From Nitrosomonadales bacterium (lineage in GTDB: Bacteria; Pseudomonadota; Gammaproteobacteria; Burkholderiales; SG8-41): a stretch of 5,465 nt of DNA. The notes below the pieces were generated by a model. That model did no database searches, was not told the DNA's origin, and worked only from the letters and a program-made list of their open reading frames with translations. How positions within the stretch are numbered: the stretch's first letter is position 1; the number at the start of each line of letters is the position of its first letter. The translations under genes and the position numbers were made by a program. Location: assembly GCA_009885185.1 (NCBI GenBank), contig VFLF01000902.1, positions 1 to 5,465 of the forward strand, in the 5' to 3' direction. Of the stretch, positions 1-5,465 are shown one piece after another.

Positions 1-88
1 CGCGCCAGAAGCGTTTTTGGACCAAGCTTGCCCCAGCGATATTGCACTGACTGATACAAAACAACCGGCCTTCCGCCACTGAAAGGTA

Positions 89-949
89 ATGATGAAAAAA
101 AATTGGTTATTTTCTGCGATGCTCGCCATGCCTATGTTTATGGTCGGCCCCCTGGCCCACGCCGACAAGAAGCCCGCGTCGGCCACCAAGACCGTTGTCG
201 AACAGACCGACTGGGGGATCGCGGGCAAGTCCGCCAAGGTCACGCGCACGATCAAGATCGACATGACCGACGCCATGCGCTTTACGCCTGACAAAATCAC
301 CGTGAAGCAAGGCGAAATCGTGCGTTTCATCGTCGCCAACAAAGGACGGATGCGGCATGAAATGGTGATCGGGACTCCCGAAAAGCTGGTTGAACACGCC
401 GCCTTGATGCGCAAATTTCCCGGGATGCAACACGACGCACCCTATATGACGCACGTCGCGCCCGGCAAGACCGGTGAAATTGTCTGGAACTTTAACCGCC
501 CCGGCACGTTCGAATTTGCGTGTTTGATCGCCGGGCATTATGAAGCCGGCATGCGCGGCACCCTCACTGTTACCCCCACCCTCAAGCAAGGAGATGCAGG
601 TATGAATAACAAATTGAAAGTCGCACTGGTGCCGTTAGTGGTTGGCCTGACCACGGCGCCCCCATTGCAAGCTGAGTCAGTAACAAAGCCCAATGCACAA
701 GTGGTTCAAGCGGCCCAATCCGTGGTGATGAGCGACGGCGTAGTGCGCAAGATCGATGCGGCCAATGGGAAAATTACGCTCAAGCACGGCGCCCTCGTCA
801 ACCTCGATATGCCGCCGATGACCATGGTGTTTCAGGTGCAGCCGCCTGAGCTACTGAAAACCGTCAAGGTCGGCGACACGGTGAAATTCCATGCCGAGAA
901 TATCAAAGGCGCGCTGACTGTTACTGCCATCGCACAGGCCACGCCGTAA
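89..949 (+). CDS. Cupredoxin / CusF-like two-domain periplasmic copper-binding protein (apparent gene fusion)
   Basis: The 286-residue frame joins two exported copper-binding modules. Residues 1-25 form a signal peptide (basic MMKKN start, hydrophobic core, PLAHA cleavage site). Residues about 50-163 are a plastocyanin/azurin-like cupredoxin. A complete type 1 copper site is visible as H90 (RHEMVIG), C145, H150 and M155 (CLIAGHYEAGM), with the usual closing strand GTLTVTP. Residues 172-195 look like a second signal peptide, and residues about 210-284 are a CusF-like domain. Cupredoxins of this type bind periplasmic copper, and CusF-type domains hand Cu(I)/Ag(I) to efflux systems, so a role in copper handling or resistance is likely. 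ATG codons occur at 89 and 92. The AAAGG at 82-86 is better spaced for 92, so the true start may be one codon later. The two halves were probably separate genes, because neither needs a second internal signal peptide. The domain calls are firm; that a single 286-residue protein is made is doubtful. Confidence 0.85.
   Translation: MMKKNWLFSAMLAMPMFMVGPLAHADKKPASATKTVVEQTDWGIAGKSAKVTRTIKIDMTDAMRFTPDKITVKQGEIVRFIVANKGRMRHEMVIGTPEKLVEHAALMRKFPGMQHDAPYMTHVAPGKTGEIVWNFNRPGTFEFACLIAGHYEAGMRGTLTVTPTLKQGDAGMNNKLKVALVPLVVGLTTAPPLQAESVTKPNAQVVQAAQSVVMSDGVVRKIDAANGKITLKHGALVNLDMPPMTMVFQVQPPELLKTVKVGDTVKFHAENIKGALTVTAIAQATP
588..593 (+). promoter_or_regulatory. Internal Shine-Dalgarno sequence for the CusF-like reading frame
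   Basis: AAGGAG sits 8 nt before the ATG at 602. It is a strong match to the anti-Shine-Dalgarno sequence with good spacing, and stronger than the AAAGG serving the upstream start. It lies exactly where the cupredoxin domain has ended and a new signal peptide begins, so it supports a real translation start there. The base before it (C587) makes the codon CAA; a T there would create TAA directly followed by GGAG, a common stop-plus-ribosome-site arrangement. Confidence 0.7.
602..949 (+). CDS. CusF-like periplasmic copper-binding protein, probable independent start inside the longer frame
   Basis: This 115-residue product would start at the ATG at 602, in frame with the upstream cupredoxin. 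Its first 24 residues are a textbook signal peptide: a basic start (MNNKLK), a hydrophobic core, and an LQA cleavage site before ESVTK. The mature part is a small CusF/CusF_Ec-type beta-barrel, of ordinary length for the family. It contains VVRKIDAANGKITLKHG followed by LDMPPMTMVF. The candidate Cu(I) ligands are the His of KHG and the two Met of MTM. In E. coli CusF the position before P-x-MTM is a Trp that caps the metal; here it is Met. The well-placed AAGGAG upstream supports independent initiation, giving a cupredoxin-chaperone gene pair in one transcript. It could instead be only the C-terminal domain of the longer protein. Confidence 0.65.
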   Translation: MNNKLKVALVPLVVGLTTAPPLQAESVTKPNAQVVQAAQSVVMSDGVVRKIDAANGKITLKHGALVNLDMPPMTMVFQVQPPELLKTVKVGDTVKFHAENIKGALTVTAIAQATP

Positions 950-963
950 ACATAGCGTCACTG

Positions 964-985
964 CCGTGCCCGCTGCCGGGCACGG
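964..985 (+). terminator. Perfect GC-rich hairpin downstream of the copper gene, possible terminator
   Basis: The arms CCGTGCCCG (964-972) and CGGGCACGG (977-985) are exact reverse complements around a 4-nt CTGC loop, 15 nt after the TAA of the cupredoxin/CusF frame. The location and the 9-bp GC-rich stem suit a transcription terminator. There is no clear run of T after it on either strand, so intrinsic termination may be weak, and it may act instead as an RNA 3'-end stabiliser. An overlapping smaller palindrome (GGCAC-G-GTGCC, 979-989) could compete with it. Confidence 0.5.
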
Positions 986-1028
986 TGCCAGGCTTCGATT
1001 TAGCATTATAGAAAGCGCTTCATGTCGT

Positions 1029-1106
1029 TCAGGCGACAGTTTCCAGATACTTACGCCAACCCCGCCACCCACCGTAACCCGTGATTTCCGGGTGTTTGGG
1101 CGCGAC
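1029..1106 (-). pseudogene. Possible C-terminal tail of an unidentified gene joined to the murI remnant
   Basis: Immediately after the murI similarity stops, a different minus-strand frame reads VAPKHPEITGYGGWRGWRKY and then LETVA before a TGA at 1029-1031. It looks like protein sequence, rich in Gly, Trp and Tyr, but it does not match what follows the DTAR motif in glutamate racemases (usually VPYG and then a helix). It could be the 3' end of a neighbouring gene fused to murI by a deletion, or chance. I do not recognise the family. Confidence 0.25.
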
Positions 1107-1107
1107 G

Positions 1108-1233
1108 TCGGGCCGTGTCGCCAAAATACACGATGTTTTCGTAAGACAGGCGCTCCATCGGGGCACGCACCACGGTGAGTCAGCCGATGCCGGAATCGAA
1201 TACGCCGATGGGCGAGCGTGTATTAGTGGACAT
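1108..1233 (-). pseudogene. murI: Glutamate racemase (murI) 5' remnant with an in-frame stop
   Basis: Read from the ATG at 1233 on the minus strand, the sequence gives MSTNTRSPIGVFDSGIG, a TGA stop at 1182-1180, then LTVVRAPMERLSYENIVYFG and DTAR. This is the N-terminus of glutamate racemase, which makes D-glutamate for peptidoglycan. The FDSGIGGLTV signature carries the first catalytic-site Asp, and the YFGDTAR motif lies at its usual distance. The second Gly of GIGG has become TGA (one change from GGA), and similarity ends after DTAR, so about 42 of roughly 270 residues remain. The part bearing both catalytic cysteines is missing. It cannot encode a working enzyme; as D-glutamate synthesis is normally essential, an intact copy should exist elsewhere. 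It lies downstream of the secretion operon on the same strand. Confidence 0.85.
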
Positions 1234-1273
1234 GGGGCAAAGTCAGCGCGGTGGGGAAAACCGCATTTAAACC

Positions 1274-1292
1274 GCAGGTGGCATTACCCTGC
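1274..1292 (-). terminator. Weak hairpin after the secretion operon, tentative terminator
   Basis: About 18 nt past the HlyD stop codon the minus strand has GCAGG and CCTGC arms (5 bp) around a 9-nt loop. A T-richer stretch containing GGTTTAAATGCGGTTTT follows. The position suits the end of the operon, but the stem is short and the T runs are broken, so this is only a candidate. Confidence 0.22.
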
Positions 1293-1310
1293 ATTCGTGT
1301 TCCCCGGCGG

Positions 1311-2471
1311 TCAGCGTTCCCGCAACGCCTCGTCCATGGTTTTTGTAATGGGGTTGGTCAGATAGCGCAGCACGGTTTGGCGTCCGGTTTTGATTTCTGC
1401 GGTGGCGGTCATGCCGGGCTGAATGTCGATGCGCTCGCTTTTTCGGCTGGACAGGTTACGCGCACTGGTTTTGATCTGTACCCGGTAATAGGGTTGGTCG
1501 CCGCTGCGGGTTTCTTCATTCAGAGTGTCGGCGCTGATGTAGCTCACCTTGCCCTGAAGTGATCCGTAAATTGAATAGTCGTAGGCATCGAATTTCACTG
1601 TAGCGGGCAGGCCGGGCTTGATGAAAGCGATGTCGGCAGGGCGCACCTTGGCTTCAACGATGAGGTCTTCTTCAAGCGGCACAATCTGGAGAATTTCATC
1701 GCCCGGCTTGGCGACGCCGCCTTGTGTCGTGAGACGCACATTGCGTACCACGCCATCCGTGGGCGCGCGCACTTCAGTGTAAGTCAGCTGCTCGCGGCGC
1801 TGGGCAAGGACTTGTTCTGCCGAGTCCAGGTCTTCCTGTGCCTTGGCCAGTTCGGTCTGGGCATCCTGAAAATATTTGTTGCGGCGATTGGTGACCTGGC
1901 CCTGGATGTCCGCCACCTGGCGTTGCAATTTCAGGATTTCGGCACGGCTGACATCGCCGTTCTTGAGCAGCGGCAGGTTCATGTCGAGCTCGCTTTTCAC
2001 TAATGTTAATGAGCTTTCCAGCGCGGCGACCTCTTCATGAATCGCGGCCTGGCGGCGTTTGAATAACGCCCGTTGATTAACATACACTTCAGGGGAACTG
2101 GGGGCTCCGGCAAAGCGCGGCTCGCCGCCAAACACCTCCGCATGAAGGCGCGCGACCGTTGCCCGCAGCGCGGCGGCCTTGGCCAGACTCTCCTGATAAC
2201 CTGCGCCCGCACGAGTCTGGTCGAAGCGAAACAACACCTGACCGCGCTTTACGGTATCGCCTTCTTTCACCCGCATGTCTTCCAGCACGCCGCCGTCCGG
2301 CGCCTGAATGACCTGGTTGCGCGAGCTGACAATGACCTGGCCGGTCGCCTGAGTGATCACGTCCAACTCCGCCCAGTTGGCCCAGAGCAGAAAACTGGCG
2401 ACAGTGATAAAACTCATCCAGAGCAGGATTCGGCTGGCGCGGCTGACGCCGTGTTCGGTACGGGTAATCAT
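1311..2471 (-). CDS. HlyD-family membrane fusion protein of a type I secretion system
   Basis: This 386-residue adaptor would connect the inner-membrane ABC transporter to the TolC-like outer membrane channel. A short cytoplasmic N-terminus (1-14) leads into one membrane segment (about 15-32, ILLWMSFITVASFLLW). Next comes the first half of a lipoyl/barrel domain (about 45-85, APDGGVLEDMRVKEGDTV). A coiled-coil hairpin rich in Ala, Glu, Gln and Arg follows (about 90-230). The second lipoyl half is RAPTDGVVRNV (235-245), followed by a beta-barrel. The C-terminus IQPGMTATAEIKTGRQTVLR (350-369) fits the HlyD family signature. The length is at the short end for the family, mostly from a modest hairpin. 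The ATG at 2471 has AGGAAG 5 nt upstream. The frame stays open further upstream but offers no ATG or GTG in the 68-nt gap after the ABC gene. It is the last gene of the operon. Confidence 0.93.
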   Translation of the reverse strand: MITRTEHGVSRASRILLWMSFITVASFLLWANWAELDVITQATGQVIVSSRNQVIQAPDGGVLEDMRVKEGDTVKRGQVLFRFDQTRAGAGYQESLAKAAALRATVARLHAEVFGGEPRFAGAPSSPEVYVNQRALFKRRQAAIHEEVAALESSLTLVKSELDMNLPLLKNGDVSRAEILKLQRQVADIQGQVTNRRNKYFQDAQTELAKAQEDLDSAEQVLAQRREQLTYTEVRAPTDGVVRNVRLTTQGGVAKPGDEILQIVPLEEDLIVEAKVRPADIAFIKPGLPATVKFDAYDYSIYGSLQGKVSYISADTLNEETRSGDQPYYRVQIKTSARNLSSRKSERIDIQPGMTATAEIKTGRQTVLRYLTNPITKTMDEALRER

Positions 2472-2539
2472 GCTTTCTTCCTGTTCATTCTGTGTGTTGA
2501 ACTGCGATGGGCTGGTTGAGGCAGTGACCGGATTCGGGC

Positions 2540-4633
2540 TTACACCTTGCCCGACAAGCGCGCCATCACGTCGTCGCGCTGTCCATCCATCGTGATGCGA
2601 CCGCCCTGGATGACCAGCAGACGGGTCAGCATCGGCAACAGAGCCGTCTTGTGGGTGGAGATGATTGCGGTTTGATGGCTACCGATGACAGAACTCAGCA
2701 GCGTCACTATGCGCGCCTCGCTATCGGCATCCATCGAACCGGTGGGCTCATCCAGCACCCAGACTTTTGGCTGCGCCAGCAACAGACGGGTGAGCGCAAT
2801 AAGCTGCTTCTGGCCGCCGGAAACGCCGCGCCCGCCCTCGCTGATTTCCAGCCCCAGGCCTTTGGCCTGTCCGGAGATCAGGTTAAGCAAACCGCTCTTG
2901 CGGGCAGCCTCCAGAATGGCTTCATCGCCGGGATCGGGCAGGCCAAGCAACAGATTGTCGCGCAGGGTGCCGCTGAACAGGCGCGCTTCCTGCGGCAGAT
3001 AACCCACCGTTTCGCGTACCACCACCGGCGTGAGGTTCGCCATATCCATATCGCCCAGGAACAGCTTGCCTTCATTCGGGCGATACAGGCCGGAAGCGAG
3101 TTTTAGAAAGGTACTCTTGCCCGACCCGATGGGGCCGATTAGACCCACACGCTCGCCCGGCCTGATTTCCAGACGCTCAATTTGCAGTGCTGGATTACTT
3201 GCCATGCCATAGGAAAACTGCACCCGCTCAAACTTGATGCGTCCTTCCAGCGACTGCGGTGCCAGCGCGTGCTGGGCGGTGTCCACCTCGCTCGGCAAAG
3301 CGATGATCATGTCCAGGCCTTCGATGGCGGCGCGCGCATGTGCCCATTGCACCATCACGCCGGGCAGTTGCACGATGGGCATCAATGCACGATTGCTGAT
3401 GATCGAACAGGCGATCAGGCCGCCCATAGTCAGCAGATTTTCGGTGGCCAGCCAGGCGCCCACCGCAATCAGGCTGACATAGCTGATTTGCTGCAACGCA
3501 ACGGTGAGATTCTGCGCCAGTGACGAATAGGTGCGGATATGCTGATCCGAGACACTGGTTTCTGCCACCAGGGCATTCCAGCGCCCTTGCAGCTTCCATT
3601 CCGCGCTGTTGGCCTTGAGCGATTCGGCGCCATCCACCGCCTCCACCAGCAGACCCGCCTTGCGATTGTTGCAGCTCAGGTTTTTGCGGGTGTGTTTCTG
3701 GATCACATGCTGAAACATCAAACCGGCGGTGAGCGCCACGGGCAGTGCGATCAACGGCACCAGCGCCAGCCAGCCGCCTATTAGCGCAATGATCAGAATG
3801 AAAAACAGCGCGAAAGGCACATCGGCCAGCACGAACAGCGAAGTCGAGGCGAGCACCCCGCGCACCATCTCAAAGCCCTTCACCTGCGATGCCAGCGTCC
3901 CCACCGACGCGGGACGCGCTTCCATGCGTATCCCCATCATGCGGCTGAAAAACCATTCGGAAAGATCCTGGTCAATGGCATTGCAGGCACGATCCACCAT
4001 GTGCGCGCGGACTTGCTTCAGGATGAACTCAAGGGCTACCGCGAGCAGCACGCCCACGGTGAGCACCCATAGCGTTTGAAAGCCATGGTTGGGAATCACC
4101 CGGTTGAAAATCTGCATGCTGTAGAGCGCCGTCGCCAGCGTAATCAGATTGACCAGTGCGGTCGCCAGCACCGCTTCCAGAAACACCCGCTTGTGAGCGA
4201 GCAGCGCGCGCCACACCAGACCGAAAGCACGCGGCGCGGCAGCAACGCTTTCCGTACGGCGCGGCAGCGACAGACATTCGGCGTGTTCAAGCGTGGGCAA
4301 AATCAGCGCCACGCCGCCCGGCGTTTCGCCGCGCCAGGCGCCGTCGCTTGCACGTCCTTGCAGAAAAAACCAGCCCTGTTCGGCGTGCCAGCCAACCAGC
4401 GGCAAATCGGCAGGCGAGGGGTCGGCCAAGCGCACCGGCATGCCCTCCAGGCCAACAGTGCGCCAGGCGGCAACAAATAACTGCGTTGCCGTAAGGCCTG
4501 GCGGCAGATTCGCCAGATCGTCCAGACGGTCGCCCGCGACTCGCTGGCCACTCAAGCGGGCGGCTTGGCCGATCAGCGCAGAAAGGGGTTGTTGCGGCGG
4601 CACTTTGATCGCAGCATTTCTGGCTAGATTCAT
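2540..4633 (-). CDS. Type I secretion ABC permease/ATPase, LapB/LssB type with degenerate C39-like domain
   Basis: This 697-residue transporter fuses membrane and ATPase domains and would power export of an unfolded protein from the cytoplasm. Residues about 15-120 form a C39 peptidase-like domain without the catalytic Cys (no cysteine before C120). Such domains bind RTX-type substrates rather than cleaving a leader. Six membrane segments lie at about 151-171, 188-205, 266-286, 288-308, 383-397 and 402-421. The nucleotide-binding domain is complete: Walker A GPIGSGKST (500-508), Q-loop Q548, signature VSGGQ (604-608), Walker B VWVLDEP (624-630), D-loop SMD (633-635) and H661. Length and layout fit the LapB/LssB branch that exports large adhesins. 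Its ATG overlaps the TGA of the upstream TolC-like gene (ATGA, 4630-4633), and only a weak GAG precedes it, which suggests translational coupling. The substrate cannot be told from this window. Confidence 0.94.
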   Translation of the reverse strand: MNLARNAAIKVPPQQPLSALIGQAARLSGQRVAGDRLDDLANLPPGLTATQLFVAAWRTVGLEGMPVRLADPSPADLPLVGWHAEQGWFFLQGRASDGAWRGETPGGVALILPTLEHAECLSLPRRTESVAAAPRAFGLVWRALLAHKRVFLEAVLATALVNLITLATALYSMQIFNRVIPNHGFQTLWVLTVGVLLAVALEFILKQVRAHMVDRACNAIDQDLSEWFFSRMMGIRMEARPASVGTLASQVKGFEMVRGVLASTSLFVLADVPFALFFILIIALIGGWLALVPLIALPVALTAGLMFQHVIQKHTRKNLSCNNRKAGLLVEAVDGAESLKANSAEWKLQGRWNALVAETSVSDQHIRTYSSLAQNLTVALQQISYVSLIAVGAWLATENLLTMGGLIACSIISNRALMPIVQLPGVMVQWAHARAAIEGLDMIIALPSEVDTAQHALAPQSLEGRIKFERVQFSYGMASNPALQIERLEIRPGERVGLIGPIGSGKSTFLKLASGLYRPNEGKLFLGDMDMANLTPVVVRETVGYLPQEARLFSGTLRDNLLLGLPDPGDEAILEAARKSGLLNLISGQAKGLGLEISEGGRGVSGGQKQLIALTRLLLAQPKVWVLDEPTGSMDADSEARIVTLLSSVIGSHQTAIISTHKTALLPMLTRLLVIQGGRITMDGQRDDVMARLSGKV

Positions 4634-5465
4634 TTCTCGTTACCTGAATTCAATCCGCCTGTCTGCACTTTCAGGCGCAGCGCGGCGGCCTGCATCTGGC
4701 TTGTCGCGTCGTCCAGCGCCAGTTCAGCCTGCGTCGCCTCGCGCACCGCGTTCAGCACGTCCAGCCAGGTTTTGCGGCCTGCGGCGTATTGCCGGGCGTA
4801 GGATTCAAACACCTCGGTCGAGGTGCTGCGCGCCAGTTCCGCGTTGCCCAGACGCGCACGCGCCGCCGTCCAGTCGTTCCAGTCGAGCGCCATGCGCTCG
4901 CGCACATCGCGAAGCGCGGCATCCGCTGCCTGTCGTACCGCTTCGCGCCGGGCGAGCGCGGCATCGACCCCCGATTGCGCCGACAACCCCGCCCCCGGTT
5001 GTGCCAGCAACACCAGCATCGCACGATTGTCTGTAACGCTTCCGTAGCTGCTCTCCGCGCGCAGCGCCAGTTGCGGCATATAGGCTGCGCGCCGCGTGTC
5101 GATGTCTGCATTCGCGGCCAGGGCGTCAAAGTTTATCCGGCGCAGCGTGGGGGAATGCTCAATTGCCCGCGCGACCGCCTGATCCAGGTCGCCGGGCAGC
5201 CCGTCTGGCCTGGCCGCTTGCGTGTAGCTCAGCGGGTCGATGCCCGTCACCGGCTGCCCGGTCAGTTGCCCGAGTTGCGCCAGTGCATTGGCGTGCGCCT
5301 GCGTGCTGGCCGACAGCTCGTTGGCCGCAGAATACCGGCGCGACTCCGCCAGGCGTTGATCTGCCAGCGGGCTCACCTCCTGCTGCACGCGGCGGCGAAT
5401 CATCGCCAGCAATTTTTCGTGCGCGTCTACCCCGGCTTGCGCGTGATGTTCGCGTGCCTGCTGCC
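4630..5465 (-). CDS. TolC-family outer membrane efflux protein, N-terminus beyond the window
   Basis: The frame is open to the right edge, giving 277 C-terminal codons. It begins in the window as QQAREHHAQAGVDAHEK and ends LNSGNEK before the TGA at 4632-4630. TolC-family proteins are trimeric outer membrane beta-barrels with long periplasmic helices that form the exit duct of type I secretion and efflux systems. Visible hallmarks are long Ala/Arg/Glu/Gln-rich helices, the repeat-start pattern AIEHSPTLRRINFDALAANA, a strand-like YMPQLALRAESSYG, and the C-terminal RQYAAGRKTWLDVLNAVREA typical of the family. Members are usually 430-480 residues, so roughly 150-200 N-terminal residues with the signal peptide should lie past position 5465. 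A TTG at 5412 can be read as a start but lies mid-helix and is not the real one. This is the first visible gene of the operon; the LapE/AggA type is likely from context. Confidence 0.92.
   Translation of the reverse strand, partial: QQAREHHAQAGVDAHEKLLAMIRRRVQQEVSPLADQRLAESRRYSAANELSASTQAHANALAQLGQLTGQPVTGIDPLSYTQAARPDGLPGDLDQAVARAIEHSPTLRRINFDALAANADIDTRRAAYMPQLALRAESSYGSVTDNRAMLVLLAQPGAGLSAQSGVDAALARREAVRQAADAALRDVRERMALDWNDWTAARARLGNAELARSTSTEVFESYARQYAAGRKTWLDVLNAVREATQAELALDDATSQMQAAALRLKVQTGGLNSGNEK

Larger units (their letters stand above)
950..1310. other. Gene-poor degraded region between the copper genes and the secretion operon
   Basis: This 361-bp stretch holds no intact gene. 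It contains the hairpin at 964-985, an unidentified open tail on the minus strand ending at 1029, the decayed murI 5' end at 1108-1233, and a short spacer (1234-1310) next to the end of the HlyD gene. The short plus-strand open frames across it have no recognisable domains and lie opposite the murI-derived sequence, so I do not call them genes. The murI remnant suggests a deletion or rearrangement scar rather than a normal intergenic region. Confidence 0.6.

Noticed and set aside
17..45. Sigma-70-like promoter or copper-responsive operator before the cupredoxin gene (TTGGAC, then TATTGC after 17 nt).
   Set aside because: Each hexamer matches the consensus at only about three positions. I see no CueR-type or other clear dyad except the 8-bp CAAGCTTG palindrome at 23-30.
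1..82. Possible 3' end of an upstream plus-strand gene.
   Set aside because: Two frames are open from the left edge: one ends in PAILH at a TGA at 48-50, the other in QPAFRH at a TGA at 80-82 overlapping the ribosome site of the cupredoxin gene. Neither is recognisable, and there is too little sequence to choose.
107..589. 160-codon minus-strand open frame opposite the cupredoxin.
   Set aside because: It has no recognisable domain, and the opposite strand encodes a protein with clear copper ligands and a signal peptide. It is an antisense shadow.
1005..1010. Perfect -10 hexamer TATAAT on the minus strand.
   Set aside because: The -35 region at suitable spacing is poor, and transcription would run antisense into the hairpin and the copper gene with no minus-strand gene to serve. 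It may be chance or a leftover of the decayed locus.
1258..1276. Direct repeat of AAACCGCA (1258-1265 and 1269-1276).
   Set aside because: Two 8-bp copies 11 bp apart near the end of the secretion operon. This is too short to support an operator, attachment site or target duplication.
966..1562. Short plus-strand open frames across the gene-poor region and the end of the HlyD gene.
   Set aside because: They lack domains and convincing ribosome sites, and they lie opposite the murI remnant or the HlyD gene.
4293..5036. 247-codon plus-strand open frame opposite the ABC and TolC-like genes.
   Set aside because: The translation is an Arg/Pro/Ala/Ser-rich low-complexity chain typical of the antisense frame of GC-rich genes, and it spans the junction of two well-supported minus-strand genes.

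Overview
The window (5,465 bp, moderately GC-rich) looks like a Gram-negative proteobacterial chromosome. The periplasmic copper proteins, the three-component type I secretion system and the style of a glutamate racemase remnant together suggest a betaproteobacterium or a close relative. No rRNA or other taxonomic marker is present, so this is inference.

Left part, plus strand (89-949): one open frame encodes two exported copper-binding modules. The N-terminal half is a cupredoxin with a complete His-Cys-His-Met type 1 copper site behind a signal peptide. The C-terminal half is a CusF-like metallochaperone domain. At the junction the frame contains a strong Shine-Dalgarno sequence, an ATG and a second complete signal peptide. 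This looks like two adjacent genes whose separating stop codon has been lost, or that are still translated separately. A perfect GC-rich hairpin (964-985) follows the stop codon.

Middle part (950-1310): there is no intact gene. On the minus strand lies the decayed 5' end of a glutamate racemase gene (murI, 1108-1233), interrupted by an in-frame TGA inside its signature motif. It is followed by a short open stretch ending at 1029 that does not match MurI and may be the tail of another gene. This is a degraded junction between the copper genes and the secretion operon.

Right part, minus strand (1311 to the right edge): a type I secretion operon transcribed right to left. It begins with a TolC-family outer membrane protein (N-terminus outside the window), then an ABC permease/ATPase of the LapB/LssB type with a degenerate C39-like N-terminal domain, then a HlyD-family membrane fusion protein. 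The first two genes share an ATGA stop/start overlap. Together they would form a continuous channel across both membranes for an unprocessed protein, by family analogy probably a large RTX adhesin. No substrate gene lies within the window. I see no CRISPR array, tRNA, insertion sequence or new multi-gene system. The points most worth a second look are the cupredoxin/CusF junction and the murI remnant.
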